IMG/VR virus record: IMGVR_UViG_3300017742_002321 | Location: 1-54,575 of that record | From: a virus | Length of the DNA: 54,575 nt | Direction: 5' to 3' (one strand) | Shown: in pieces, positions 43,511 through 51,397 of the stretch | Numbering within the stretch: the stretch's first letter is position 1 | Layout of the letters: each line of letters begins with the position of its first letter | Program-made: the position numbers and the translations under genes | Notes under the pieces: model-generated | Database searches by the model: none | What the model was told of the DNA's origin: nothing | Seen by the model: the letters and a program-made list of their open reading frames with translations, nothing else

Positions 43511-46333
43511 ATGCAGAAACTAGATAACATAAGCCAAGATTTGTTTAAGAAACTGAGAAGCAGATTTCCTAATATGACTATAGGAGATCAAGCAGGGACA
43601 GTAACTAATAATCCTGGAGAAGCAAGATTTTTTGATTTTGCGTATACAAATGACGGAACACCTATTGGAAAAGTAAGTGTAAGCATAGACGAAAACGAAG
43701 GTTTAGTTGTGCTTTATTCAAATGACATAGTTGAATATCAAGATGATATTACTAAAAAGAATTGGTTTAATTTTCTCAAAGAATTAAGAATTTTTAGTAA
43801 AAAAAGAATGTTAGACTTTAGTGTAAGAGATATTAACAAATCAAATTTAACAAAAAAAGATTATAATTTTTTAGCAAAAAATCGTACTGGGGACGGTAAA
43901 ATGAACGAAACAAAACTCTATGGAACTAGCCGCATTAGTTATCAAAATGTAGGCGAAGCACGTATAATGATTAAACACACAGAAAGTGTTGATCAAGAAA
44001 GTACAATTGGACGTACAAGAAATATTGGTAAGATTTATATTGAATCACCAGACGGAGAAAGATTCCGTTATCCATTTAAACACCTAAGTGGTGCTAGAGC
44101 AATGGCAAGACACGTTGCTGAAGGTGGAAACACATATGATGACTTTGGCAAACATATTGTAGGTTTATCAGAAGAGATGGCAAAACTGCGTAAGTTTAAA
44201 AACTATATGGGTCGTTCAGCTGTAATGGCAGAAAGTTTATCAGGATATTTAGATATTGTAAAAGAGCGCATTTCTACAGTTAAAAAAACAATAGAGTCAT
44301 TACAAAAGCCAGGTTATTATAAGCAAACATTTGAAGCATTTGAAACTCCAGTATTAGAAGATGTACCAAATGACGTTGCTGAAAATTGGATCGACGAACT
44401 TACTATTAGACAGTTTAACGAAGAATTGCAAGATATCTTTCCGTACATTTACAACTTAGTAAAAGAAGGAACAAAGGCTGTAGAACTAGGGCCAGAAGAA
44501 TTGGTTGACGAAGCAAGCAAAGGCATTGAAGCAATGAAAAAAGCAGGCAATGCAAAAGCAGATGCAGAGGCAAAGGAACGGGCGAAAAAAGACAAGTCGG
44601 TAGAAGAAGGTCCATTTAAAGGTGTCGGTAAAACTTTAATGAAAAGAAAACTTGACAAACAATATAAAAAATCAGACCTTGCAAATTTTGATAAATCAGG
44701 AATTGACACAACTGGAAAAACGCCTGATGAGATTGGACAAATGAAGTCAGATTATTATCATAGCCATATGGACAAGGCAGATAAAGCAAAAAAAGCCAAA
44801 AACCGTTTATCAAGAGAAGAAATTGCACTAGAGCAAGGCTTTGAAGAAATGATGGGCCAGTTTGGTGAAGGTGCTATGAGTGATATGCACCAAGATGCAC
44901 AAGAAATGAGCAAAGAAGAATTTGTTGCAAAGTACGGTAAGTCTGCAGGCAACGACTGGGAAAATGTACAAAAGGATATGGAAACTGAAGCTGAACAACG
45001 TACAGACGAATTTCTTCCAGCATTAGCTATTCCTGCATTGATAACCGCAGCAAGAGTAGCAGCACCAAAGCTTGCACAAATAGGTGCGAAGATACTTTCT
45101 AAAGGAGCCCAAGGCGCTGCTACTGGTGCTAGAGTAGTTGGTAAGACAGCTCTTAAAAACCCAGGAACTACAGCAGCAGTAGGCGGTGGAGCATATGTTG
45201 GTAAAAAAGCAGGCGATGCTATTGATGCAGTAGGCGACATGGCGGACGGCCTTGCAACTTCAGCAGGAGATATACTTGCAAAAGCCGAAGGCGGAATTGA
45301 AGCAATTCAAGGCGAGATTTCAGCATTTTTAGGAGGCGGTGCAGTTAAACAAGTTGCAGCAATGGCAGCAAAATATGCACTACCTGCACTAGCAGTAGTT
45401 GCATTATTATATGGTGGCAAAAAAGTAATTGATATGCTCAGAAGTAAAGACGATGGCGAAATGCAAACTGCCTCTATAGAAGAAGTAGCAGGACCAGATA
45501 AGTGCTGGCCTGGACATAGAAAAGTCGGCACACAAGCAGGCACTGGTAAAAACAAAGGCAAACGTGTAAACAAATGTAAGAAGATTGAGTCAGAAGAAGA
45601 AGTACAAGAAGCATATATTGACACAAGTAAAGATGCTATAGAAGTATTAGGCGCACTACGTGGCAAAGGAAAAGCAATTGAACGTGGACAAGATGACGAT
45701 CAAGGCAACTTAGCAAATCAGTACGTAAGTGATGTATGGGATGTGTATTCATTTATTGAAGCAAGAACAAATGGATTTAGCGGACTAGACAAAGGTGCCA
45801 AAGCTGCAATTGACGCAATGATGAAACTACGTGGTGAAGCAAAGAAACTAGAAACTCAGCCAGGATCAGGTAAAAATGCTCGCTTTGGTAATCAAATTGT
45901 AACTGCATTGTATCCTGTAATGGAATATCTATATACAACAGATTTTGACAGAAACAAAAAAGAAGACGACACTGATGAAGGCAACGCATACGCACACGCT
46001 GTAAAGAAAGCCAAAATGAATGGCAAGAAAAAAGGCGATAAAATTGACGGACCAGACGGTGATGAGATTACACTTGAAAAGGACGAAAAGACACCATTAG
46101 GCGAATTTATACTATCATACTATGACAGAGAGTCAGGCGAATTTCCAAAAGGCGAAACAGCAGTATTAACAATGGTAGAAAAAGATTACGGCGAGCAGTT
46201 CATAGAACCTGCTAAGGCGTTTATTGAGCAAGTTCAAGCCTTGTTCGACGAGTACCAAATGGATACACAACCGCAACAAATGGGAGTTGAGTCAGGGCTT
46301 GAACGTATGAAAGAGTTAGCAGGAGTAAGATAA
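43511..46333 (+). CDS. Large candidate head-internal/ejected protein
   Basis: A 940-residue protein that I cannot assign to a known family. Residues 1-330 are mixed alpha/beta. Residues 330-500 are lysine- and glutamate-rich, with coiled-coil character. An alanine- and glycine-rich region follows (FLPALAIPALITAARVAAP near residue 500, ALKNPGTTAAVGGGAYVG), then a membrane-like segment YALPALAVVALLYGGKKVI at about 622-640. CWPGHRKVGTQAGTGKNKGK is reminiscent of repeated basic motifs in marine T4-like phage head proteins. The end reads ESGLERMKELAGVR. Its place after gp17 and its membrane-like part suggest a packaged protein ejected with DNA, but this is inference. Confidence 0.65.
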   Translation: MQKLDNISQDLFKKLRSRFPNMTIGDQAGTVTNNPGEARFFDFAYTNDGTPIGKVSVSIDENEGLVVLYSNDIVEYQDDITKKNWFNFLKELRIFSKKRMLDFSVRDINKSNLTKKDYNFLAKNRTGDGKMNETKLYGTSRISYQNVGEARIMIKHTESVDQESTIGRTRNIGKIYIESPDGERFRYPFKHLSGARAMARHVAEGGNTYDDFGKHIVGLSEEMAKLRKFKNYMGRSAVMAESLSGYLDIVKERISTVKKTIESLQKPGYYKQTFEAFETPVLEDVPNDVAENWIDELTIRQFNEELQDIFPYIYNLVKEGTKAVELGPEELVDEASKGIEAMKKAGNAKADAEAKERAKKDKSVEEGPFKGVGKTLMKRKLDKQYKKSDLANFDKSGIDTTGKTPDEIGQMKSDYYHSHMDKADKAKKAKNRLSREEIALEQGFEEMMGQFGEGAMSDMHQDAQEMSKEEFVAKYGKSAGNDWENVQKDMETEAEQRTDEFLPALAIPALITAARVAAPKLAQIGAKILSKGAQGAATGARVVGKTALKNPGTTAAVGGGAYVGKKAGDAIDAVGDMADGLATSAGDILAKAEGGIEAIQGEISAFLGGGAVKQVAAMAAKYALPALAVVALLYGGKKVIDMLRSKDDGEMQTASIEEVAGPDKCWPGHRKVGTQAGTGKNKGKRVNKCKKIESEEEVQEAYIDTSKDAIEVLGALRGKGKAIERGQDDDQGNLANQYVSDVWDVYSFIEARTNGFSGLDKGAKAAIDAMMKLRGEAKKLETQPGSGKNARFGNQIVTALYPVMEYLYTTDFDRNKKEDDTDEGNAYAHAVKKAKMNGKKKGDKIDGPDGDEITLEKDEKTPLGEFILSYYDRESGEFPKGETAVLTMVEKDYGEQFIEPAKAFIEQVQALFDEYQMDTQPQQMGVESGLERMKELAGVR

Positions 46334-46578
46334 TGTCATATACACTTATGGATTTTACAAAAGATATACAAGAGATGCATGACGATAATATTGATACAGC
46401 ATCGCAATTTCCGGCGCTTTATGAAAAGTTAAAGGATTCAGAATTACCATTGATTAAATGTGTACATATATACAACCGTATTATTCTTCCTGAATTTGCA
46501 CTTTCAATGAGGCAAATAGCAAATAAGTGTGATGCGATCGGAAAAGATTATACAGCACTAAATTTAGCAGAAAGCTAA
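46333..46578 (+). CDS. Small hypothetical protein
   Basis: An 81-residue acidic helical protein starting MSYTLMDFTKDIQEMHDDN. Its ATG overlaps the stop of the 940-residue gene by one base (TAATG), so it is translationally coupled to it. KLKDSELPLIKCVHIYNRII is a likely central helix. I do not recognise it. Size and place near gp32 invite comparison with T4 gp33 or other small transcription or replication factors, but no motif supports that. Confidence 0.55.
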   Translation: MSYTLMDFTKDIQEMHDDNIDTASQFPALYEKLKDSELPLIKCVHIYNRIILPEFALSMRQIANKCDAIGKDYTALNLAES

Positions 46579-46596
46579 AAAAAATACAAAAAATAC

Positions 46597-46625
46597 TTGA
46601 CAAGATAAATATTAGAGTGTAGTAT
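46597..46625 (+). promoter_or_regulatory. Composite sigma70 and late promoter for gp32
   Basis: TTGACA (46597-46602), 17 bases, TAGTAT (46620-46625) forms a sigma70-like promoter. The spacer contains GATAAATA (46604-46611), a late-type box. The host-type start would be near 46632 and the late start near 46617, so gp32 could be made throughout infection. Confidence 0.65.
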
Positions 46626-46632
46626 ATAGTAT

Positions 46633-46676
46633 GTGCTACACAAATTAGGCACTAAGAGCAATAATAATATTGTTCT
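46633..46676 (+). promoter_or_regulatory. Structured gp32 mRNA leader, candidate autoregulatory operator
   Basis: The leader of about 80 bases can form GTGC/GCAC (46633-46652) and AGAGCAAT/ATTGTTCT (46655-46676, one G-T pair) hairpins. T4 gp32 represses its own translation by binding a structured leader followed by unstructured AT-rich RNA. A similar role here is inferred. Confidence 0.4.
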
Positions 46677-46709
46677 AACATAGGCATACATTATAGGAGA
46701 AAAGGCACT

Positions 46710-47699
46710 ATGGCATCATTAGCAGAAATCCGAGCGAAGCTCAAAGAACAAGAAGCCGGCGCAGGCGGCAACCGAGGACCACAAGGTCCAAACCCAATTT
46801 ACCCATTTTGGAATATTAAAGAAGGCGAATCAGCAACGATGCGTTTCCTTCCTGACGGCAACCCCAATGCAGATTTTTTCTGGGCAGAACGTTTGATGAT
46901 TAAACTTCCATTTAGTGGAGTAAAAGGTGACACATCGAGTCGACCAGTACAAGTACAAATTCCATGCATGGAAATGTATGGAGAAACATGTAATATTCTT
47001 AACGAAGTGCGTGGATGGTTTAAAGATGCATCACTTGAAGATATGGGTCGCAAATATTGGAAAAAGCGTTCATACGTATTTCAAGGATTTGTTACAGATA
47101 ATCCTTTAGCAGACGATGAAGCACCTGACAATCCAATTAGACGCTTTATTATTGGTCCACAAATTTTCCAGCTTATTAAGCAGGCACTTATGGATCCTGA
47201 TATGGAAGAATTGCCAACAGATTATACTGCTGGTGTAGACTTCCGTCTTAATAAAACTTCAAAAGGCGGCTATGCTGATTATGGCACAAGTACATGGGCA
47301 CGTAGAGAACGTCCATTATCCGACGACGAAATGAATGCAATCAATACACACGGATTGTTTGATTTGTCGGATTTCCTTCCTAAAAAGCCAGACGAGACTG
47401 CACAGAAAGTAATGCAAGAAATGTTTGAAGCGTCAGTAGACGGTGAAGCATATGATGCAGATCGTTGGAGCAACTATTTCCGTCCAAGTGGTATGCAAGC
47501 ACGGACTGGTGATCCAAACACAAAACCAAGTCCACAAGCAACTGCTGTAAGCCAAAGTGCTCCAGCACCGGAAGCAACACCAGCACCAGCACCAGAAGCG
47601 GCTCCTGTAGCAGAAGCAACACCAGCACCAGAAGCAGCCCCTGCAGAAGGCGGTAATGCAAATGACATTCTTGCAATGATCAGAGCACGTCAAGGATAG
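46710..47699 (+). CDS. gp32: Single-stranded DNA-binding protein gp32
   Basis: A 329-residue homologue of T4 gp32 (301). The N-terminal basic region MASLAEIRAKLKEQE is followed by the OB-fold core: FWNIKEGESATMRFLPDG, MIKLPFSG, KYWKKRSYVFQGFV and RRFIIGPQIFQLIKQALMD. The T4 zinc site is eroded: only PCMEMYGETC remains and the position of the third cysteine is leucine, so zinc may be absent. The C-terminal tail (about 275-315) is a Pro-Ala-Glu repeat, acidic as in T4, where it recruits replication and recombination partners. AGGAG precedes the start. It sits next to uvsX, its partner in strand exchange. Confidence 0.9.
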   Translation: MASLAEIRAKLKEQEAGAGGNRGPQGPNPIYPFWNIKEGESATMRFLPDGNPNADFFWAERLMIKLPFSGVKGDTSSRPVQVQIPCMEMYGETCNILNEVRGWFKDASLEDMGRKYWKKRSYVFQGFVTDNPLADDEAPDNPIRRFIIGPQIFQLIKQALMDPDMEELPTDYTAGVDFRLNKTSKGGYADYGTSTWARRERPLSDDEMNAINTHGLFDLSDFLPKKPDETAQKVMQEMFEASVDGEAYDADRWSNYFRPSGMQARTGDPNTKPSPQATAVSQSAPAPEATPAPAPEAAPVAEATPAPEAAPAEGGNANDILAMIRARQG

Positions 47700-47707
47700 T
47701 AACAATA

Positions 47708-47727
47708 ATGGGGGAGCAATCCCCCAT
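47708..47727 (+). terminator. Hairpin with GCAA tetraloop after gp32
   Basis: An 8-base GC-rich stem (ATGGGGGA/TCCCCCAT) with a GCAA loop. Only TTTT follows, seven bases later, so it may stop transcription partly or protect the gp32 message. Confidence 0.65.
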
Positions 47728-47750
47728 ACGCTTTTAATCTAGGAGATATT

Positions 47751-48839
47751 ATGGCTAATAAGGCATTTGATCCGACTAAGTTTCGGACATCATTAACAAA
47801 ATCTATTTCAGGAATGAGTGCAGGATTTAACGATCCTACAGACTGGATTAGTACTGGCAACTATGCACTCAATTATCTTATCTCAGGAGACTTTAATAAA
47901 GGTGTTCCGATGGGTAAGGTAACTGTTTTTGCAGGAGAGTCTGGCGCAGGCAAATCATATATCTGTGCAGGCAATATTGTAAAAGCAGCACAAGATCAAG
48001 ATATCTTTGTAGTACTAATTGACTCAGAGAACGCACTTGACGAATCGTGGCTACATGCACTAGATGTAGATACATCAGAAGAAAAACTACTTAAACTTAA
48101 CATGTCAATGATTGATGACGTTGCTAAAACTATTAGTACGTTTATGACAGACTACAAAGCAATGAACGAAGAAGAACGCCCTAAAGTATTGTTTGTTATT
48201 GATAGTTTAGGTATGTTGCTAACACCTACAGATGTTGATCAATTTAACAAGGGTGATATGAAAGGTGATATGGGTCGTAAGCCTAAGGCATTGACTTCAC
48301 TTGTTCGTAACACAGTTAACATGATTGGTTCACATAACGTAGGCTTAGTATGTACTAACCACACATACGCATCACAGGATATGTTTGATCCAGATGACAA
48401 GATCAGTGGTGGACAAGGCTTCATCTATGCATCAAGTATTGTTGTAGCAATGAAGAAACTAAAACTAAAAGAAGACGAAGACGGTAACAAGATTAGTCAA
48501 GTTATGGGTATCCGTGCTGGCTGTAAAGTTATGAAAACTCGTTATGCAAAACCGTTTGAAGGTGTACAAGTAAAGATTCCATACGAAACTGGTATGAATC
48601 CTTATAGTGGTCTAGTTGAATTGTTTGAAGCCAAAGATTTATTAGTTAAGCAAGGCAACAGACTAAAATATGTTGATTTAGACGGCAACGAACATCTTGA
48701 TTACCGTAAGCAGTGGCTCGGTCCTAAACTTGATCTTCTTATGTCAGAATACTTAATTAAAGAAACTCAATTGGTAAATAACGACAAGACAGCCGTTGAT
48801 GAAGAAGAGGCACTTGACTTACAACCAATTGAGGACTAA
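47751..48839 (+). CDS. uvsX: RecA-like recombinase UvsX
   Basis: A 362-residue RecA/UvsX protein, close to T4 UvsX in length (391). Walker A is GESGAGKS at 62-69, the catalytic region VVLIDSENALDESWL is at about 89-103, Walker B is VLFVIDSLG at about 139-147 and GLVCTNHTYASQDMFDPDD corresponds to the DNA-binding loop region. UvsX coats ssDNA with UvsY help and carries out strand invasion for recombination-dependent replication. AGGAG lies seven bases before the ATG. It follows gp32 and is followed closely by the acidic protein and UvsY, a recombination gene cluster typical of T4-like cyanophages. Confidence 0.95.
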   Translation: MANKAFDPTKFRTSLTKSISGMSAGFNDPTDWISTGNYALNYLISGDFNKGVPMGKVTVFAGESGAGKSYICAGNIVKAAQDQDIFVVLIDSENALDESWLHALDVDTSEEKLLKLNMSMIDDVAKTISTFMTDYKAMNEEERPKVLFVIDSLGMLLTPTDVDQFNKGDMKGDMGRKPKALTSLVRNTVNMIGSHNVGLVCTNHTYASQDMFDPDDKISGGQGFIYASSIVVAMKKLKLKEDEDGNKISQVMGIRAGCKVMKTRYAKPFEGVQVKIPYETGMNPYSGLVELFEAKDLLVKQGNRLKYVDLDGNEHLDYRKQWLGPKLDLLMSEYLIKETQLVNNDKTAVDEEEALDLQPIED

Positions 48840-48845
48840 GGTTTA

Positions 48846-49073
48846 ATGGATACAGAACAAATATGTGATATTTGGACAATGTTTAAAGAGTATACTGACA
48901 AAAAACAAATAGAAGTAGTTGCAGAAAGATTTGTTGATCTGCTTGCTGATTATGGTACATCAGATGAAACATTGAAAGAATGTATAGGACATGACTACGC
49001 ACTAGACGAAGCAGTCGGTTACTACTTTGATGACGGTGACGAGGAAGAAGACTTTGATGATTGGGATGAGTAA
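48846..49073 (+). CDS. Small acidic protein between uvsX and uvsY
   Basis: A 75-residue protein with a helical N-terminal 60 residues (ICDIWTMFKEYTDKKQIEVV) and a very acidic tail, DDGDEEEDFDDWDE. It starts six bases after the uvsX stop and ends three bases before uvsY, so it is co-transcribed with recombination genes. Acidic tails of this kind mimic DNA or bind ssDNA-binding proteins. A modulator of UvsX or gp32 is possible but unproven. I do not recognise a family with certainty. Confidence 0.6.
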   Translation: MDTEQICDIWTMFKEYTDKKQIEVVAERFVDLLADYGTSDETLKECIGHDYALDEAVGYYFDDGDEEEDFDDWDE

Positions 49074-49076
49074 TTA

Positions 49077-49532
49077 ATGGGTTGGTATTCAGAAATATCA
49101 CGCGATATTTCAAAAATTCCAGATGCAGTAGCATATTTTGAAACAGAACTAGTACAAGCAAAAGCTGAATGCAAACTTGTAGGTAATGTTGAAAAGTCGG
49201 CTGCAATGATGCCTGGAATTGTTGAACAGCGTTTTAATCAACTTCAAGAATTAGAAGCAATTCTAAATTACTTAAATATTGAGCTACGTAGGTTACGTAG
49301 CTCATTTTTTAAAAAATATCTTGAAAATTACCAACGAGCATTATCTAGCCGCGACGTAGAAAAATATGTAGACGGCGAAGCAGATGTTGTTGATTACGAA
49401 AAAATTATAAATGAGTTTGCATTAATACGTAATAAATGGTTAGGTGTGCTCAAAGCACTTGATCAGAAGCAATGGCAAATTACAAACGTTGTAAAACTTA
49501 GAGTAGCAGGCATGGAAGATGCTACGTTATAA
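49077..49532 (+). CDS. uvsY: Recombination mediator UvsY-like
   Basis: A 151-residue helical protein with T4 UvsY layout (137 residues). The C-terminal half, RSSFFKKYLENYQRALSSRD followed by EKYVDGEADVV and NKWLGVLKALDQKQWQITNV, parallels the UvsY part with a long helix, an acidic loop and the closing aromatic-rich helices. UvsY loads UvsX onto gp32-coated ssDNA. Its position just after uvsX matches cyanophage gene order. The match is by pattern and context more than by strict identity. The stop overlaps the next start by one base. Confidence 0.7.
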   Translation: MGWYSEISRDISKIPDAVAYFETELVQAKAECKLVGNVEKSAAMMPGIVEQRFNQLQELEAILNYLNIELRRLRSSFFKKYLENYQRALSSRDVEKYVDGEADVVDYEKIINEFALIRNKWLGVLKALDQKQWQITNVVKLRVAGMEDATL

Positions 49533-50143
49533 TGTCATATATAGACATACATCATAAGAAATTATTTCGACTATTCTATAATAAAAGAATTGCTGTTATT
49601 GGTAATGCACGTTCATTATATAACAGTACTAATTCTCCAGGAGGCTACGGTAATCTTATAGACAAAAATGATATTGTTGTAAGATTTAACTTAGGCATAG
49701 ATCATAAAAATACCATTACACATGGATCAAAAACTAATTGGGTAGTATACAATAACGATTACTGGGCAAAATCTGTAGATTTATTTGACTACAAAGAAAA
49801 TGTAAATTGGATGCAGATTTATTTAAATGAGCAGAGTAGTATAGATCAACCTGTATATACTATTCCTAATTTTGTTCTACAAAGATTATTTGATTTAGGT
49901 AAATTTAATGAAAATGCAATTCCTTCTATTGGTCTTGCATTTATATGGTTTCTTACATACGTTAGCCCAAAACAAGTAAATATATTTGGTTTTGATTTTA
50001 AACAAACTCACACATTTTATAATTATGTTAGAAAACGTAAAAAAGACGAACGTAAAAAAGGACATGATTGGAATAAGGAAGAAAAGTTTTTCTTAGAACA
50101 AATACTTCCAATGAGAAATAATTTTAACTATTATCAATCGTGA
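49532..50143 (+). CDS. GT29 (sialyltransferase-like) glycosyltransferase
   Basis: A 203-residue protein with GT29 features. The L-type motif is IAVIGNARSLYNS followed by NLIDKNDIVVRFN (about residues 20-53). The S-type motif is PSIGLAFIWFLTYVSPKQVN with IFGFDF (about 131-156). The catalytic histidine region is GHDWNKEEKFFLEQ (about 178-191). GT29 enzymes use CMP-sugars, classically CMP-sialic acid; the donor here is unknown. Some marine T4-like phages carry such genes. It opens the surface-glycan island and is coupled to uvsY by a TAATG overlap. Confidence 0.78.
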   Translation: MSYIDIHHKKLFRLFYNKRIAVIGNARSLYNSTNSPGGYGNLIDKNDIVVRFNLGIDHKNTITHGSKTNWVVYNNDYWAKSVDLFDYKENVNWMQIYLNEQSSIDQPVYTIPNFVLQRLFDLGKFNENAIPSIGLAFIWFLTYVSPKQVNIFGFDFKQTHTFYNYVRKRKKDERKKGHDWNKEEKFFLEQILPMRNNFNYYQS

Positions 50144-50168
50144 TAATTATAATAAAGGAGCAAGTTAT

Positions 50169-50753
50169 ATGGCAGAAGTAGTATTAGATGATACTCAACC
50201 ACATTTAGGTGGTAATAATGTAGAATTAAACAGACACACGTTTGCTCCCGAAGCGTGGACATATATAATAAAAAAATATAACATTGGCTCTGTACTAGAC
50301 GTAGGCAGTGGATACGGCCATCACTCAAAATGGTTTGCTGAACAAGGATTAACTTCTATTGCTATTGAGGGTTTACAAAAGAATGTTGACAATGCAGTAT
50401 ATCCAACAACCAAAGTTGACCTTACAGAAAGTAGTTATACTACAGAAGTAGATATGGTGAATTGTATCGAAGTAGTAGAACACGTAAGTGAAGAATATAT
50501 TGATAACTTATTACAAACATTAACTTGCGGCAAGTATATTTTTATGACACACGGCGTTCCTGGACAACGTGGGCATCATCATGTAAACTGTCAGTGGCAG
50601 GACTATTGGATTAATCATTTAGCAGATTATGGCTTTACATGGATAGAAGAAGATTCAAAACAAATAAGAAACTTATGCACTGGCACAAAAAAGAATAATG
50701 AAAACGGTAAACATATTAACGAAAGTGGTTTGTTTTTTATAAGAAAGGAATAA
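50169..50753 (+). CDS. Class I SAM-dependent methyltransferase
   Basis: A 194-residue Rossmann methyltransferase. Motif I is VLDVGSGYGHHSKWF (about residues 39-53), the acidic end of strand 2 is IAIEGLQ and motif IV is VDMVNCIEVVEHV (about 96-108). There is a histidine-rich RGHHHVNCQWQDYW segment near 138-151. It starts seven bases after AAGGAG and lies in an island of sugar genes, so an O-methyltransferase acting on a sugar or lipid is a reasonable guess. Target unknown. Confidence 0.8.
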   Translation: MAEVVLDDTQPHLGGNNVELNRHTFAPEAWTYIIKKYNIGSVLDVGSGYGHHSKWFAEQGLTSIAIEGLQKNVDNAVYPTTKVDLTESSYTTEVDMVNCIEVVEHVSEEYIDNLLQTLTCGKYIFMTHGVPGQRGHHHVNCQWQDYWINHLADYGFTWIEEDSKQIRNLCTGTKKNNENGKHINESGLFFIRKE

Positions 50754-50757
50754 CGTA

Positions 50758-51396
50758 ATGGGTTACAGGACATCGTATCTACGTTGGATCAATGAACATA
50801 TTAGTCAAGTTTACAGTTCAGTAAATGGATTAAAAATGTTAGAGCTCGGAAATCAAGTTATTAGACCAGATAAAAAAATATCCGAAACTACAGGAAAGGC
50901 ATATTTTACAAGATTAGGATATGAACACACTTCAATAGACTTAAATGGACTAGACGGAGCATTAGTTAAAGACCTATCAAAATTACAAGACTTTTCTGAA
51001 TACAAAGAATGTTTTGATGTAATAACTAACGCAGGAACTATAGAACATGTAGAACCATATGAAGCACAACATACTGCTTTCTTAAATGTACATAATAGCT
51101 TAAAAATTGGTGGAGTAGCAATACATATTGGACCAGACGTTGAATTTACAAAACGCGGACATTGCCAGTATTATTACGATTTGCCATTCTGGCACAACAT
51201 AACAGAGAATTCAGATTATCAATTTCTAGGAACAACAGAACTATCTCGTTGGCGTTTATATGCTGTTAAGAAGACAGGTAATGGCTTTATAGATGCAGAT
51301 AAATTGCATTCTAAGATCCATGTTTTACCAGGACCTATAGGCGGCATGTATATTGATGGTAAACATAAAAAAGATAAAAACAGATTGAAAAATTAG
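50758..51396 (+). CDS. SAM-dependent methyltransferase-like protein
   Basis: A 212-residue protein with a methyltransferase layout: MLELGNQVI (motif I-like, glycine-poor), YEHTSIDLNGLDGALVKDL for the second strand and FDVITNAGTIEHVEP for motif IV, then the GGVAIHIGPD strand and a histidine-containing YYYDLPFWHNI segment. The loop after motif I is ELGNQ rather than D-x-G-x-G, so cofactor binding may be altered. It starts four bases after the preceding methyltransferase stop. Both probably modify the same glycan. Substrate unknown. Confidence 0.7.
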   Translation: MGYRTSYLRWINEHISQVYSSVNGLKMLELGNQVIRPDKKISETTGKAYFTRLGYEHTSIDLNGLDGALVKDLSKLQDFSEYKECFDVITNAGTIEHVEPYEAQHTAFLNVHNSLKIGGVAIHIGPDVEFTKRGHCQYYYDLPFWHNITENSDYQFLGTTELSRWRLYAVKKTGNGFIDADKLHSKIHVLPGPIGGMYIDGKHKKDKNRLKN

Positions 51397-51397
51397 C

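Noticed and set aside
44654-44690. TTGACA inside the 940-residue gene as a promoter
   Set aside because: No -10 element at suitable spacing, and it lies in the middle of a coding region.
46333-46578. Assigning the 81-residue protein as gp33 or another T4 late transcription factor
   Set aside because: Size and location fit loosely, but no conserved motif could be recognised.
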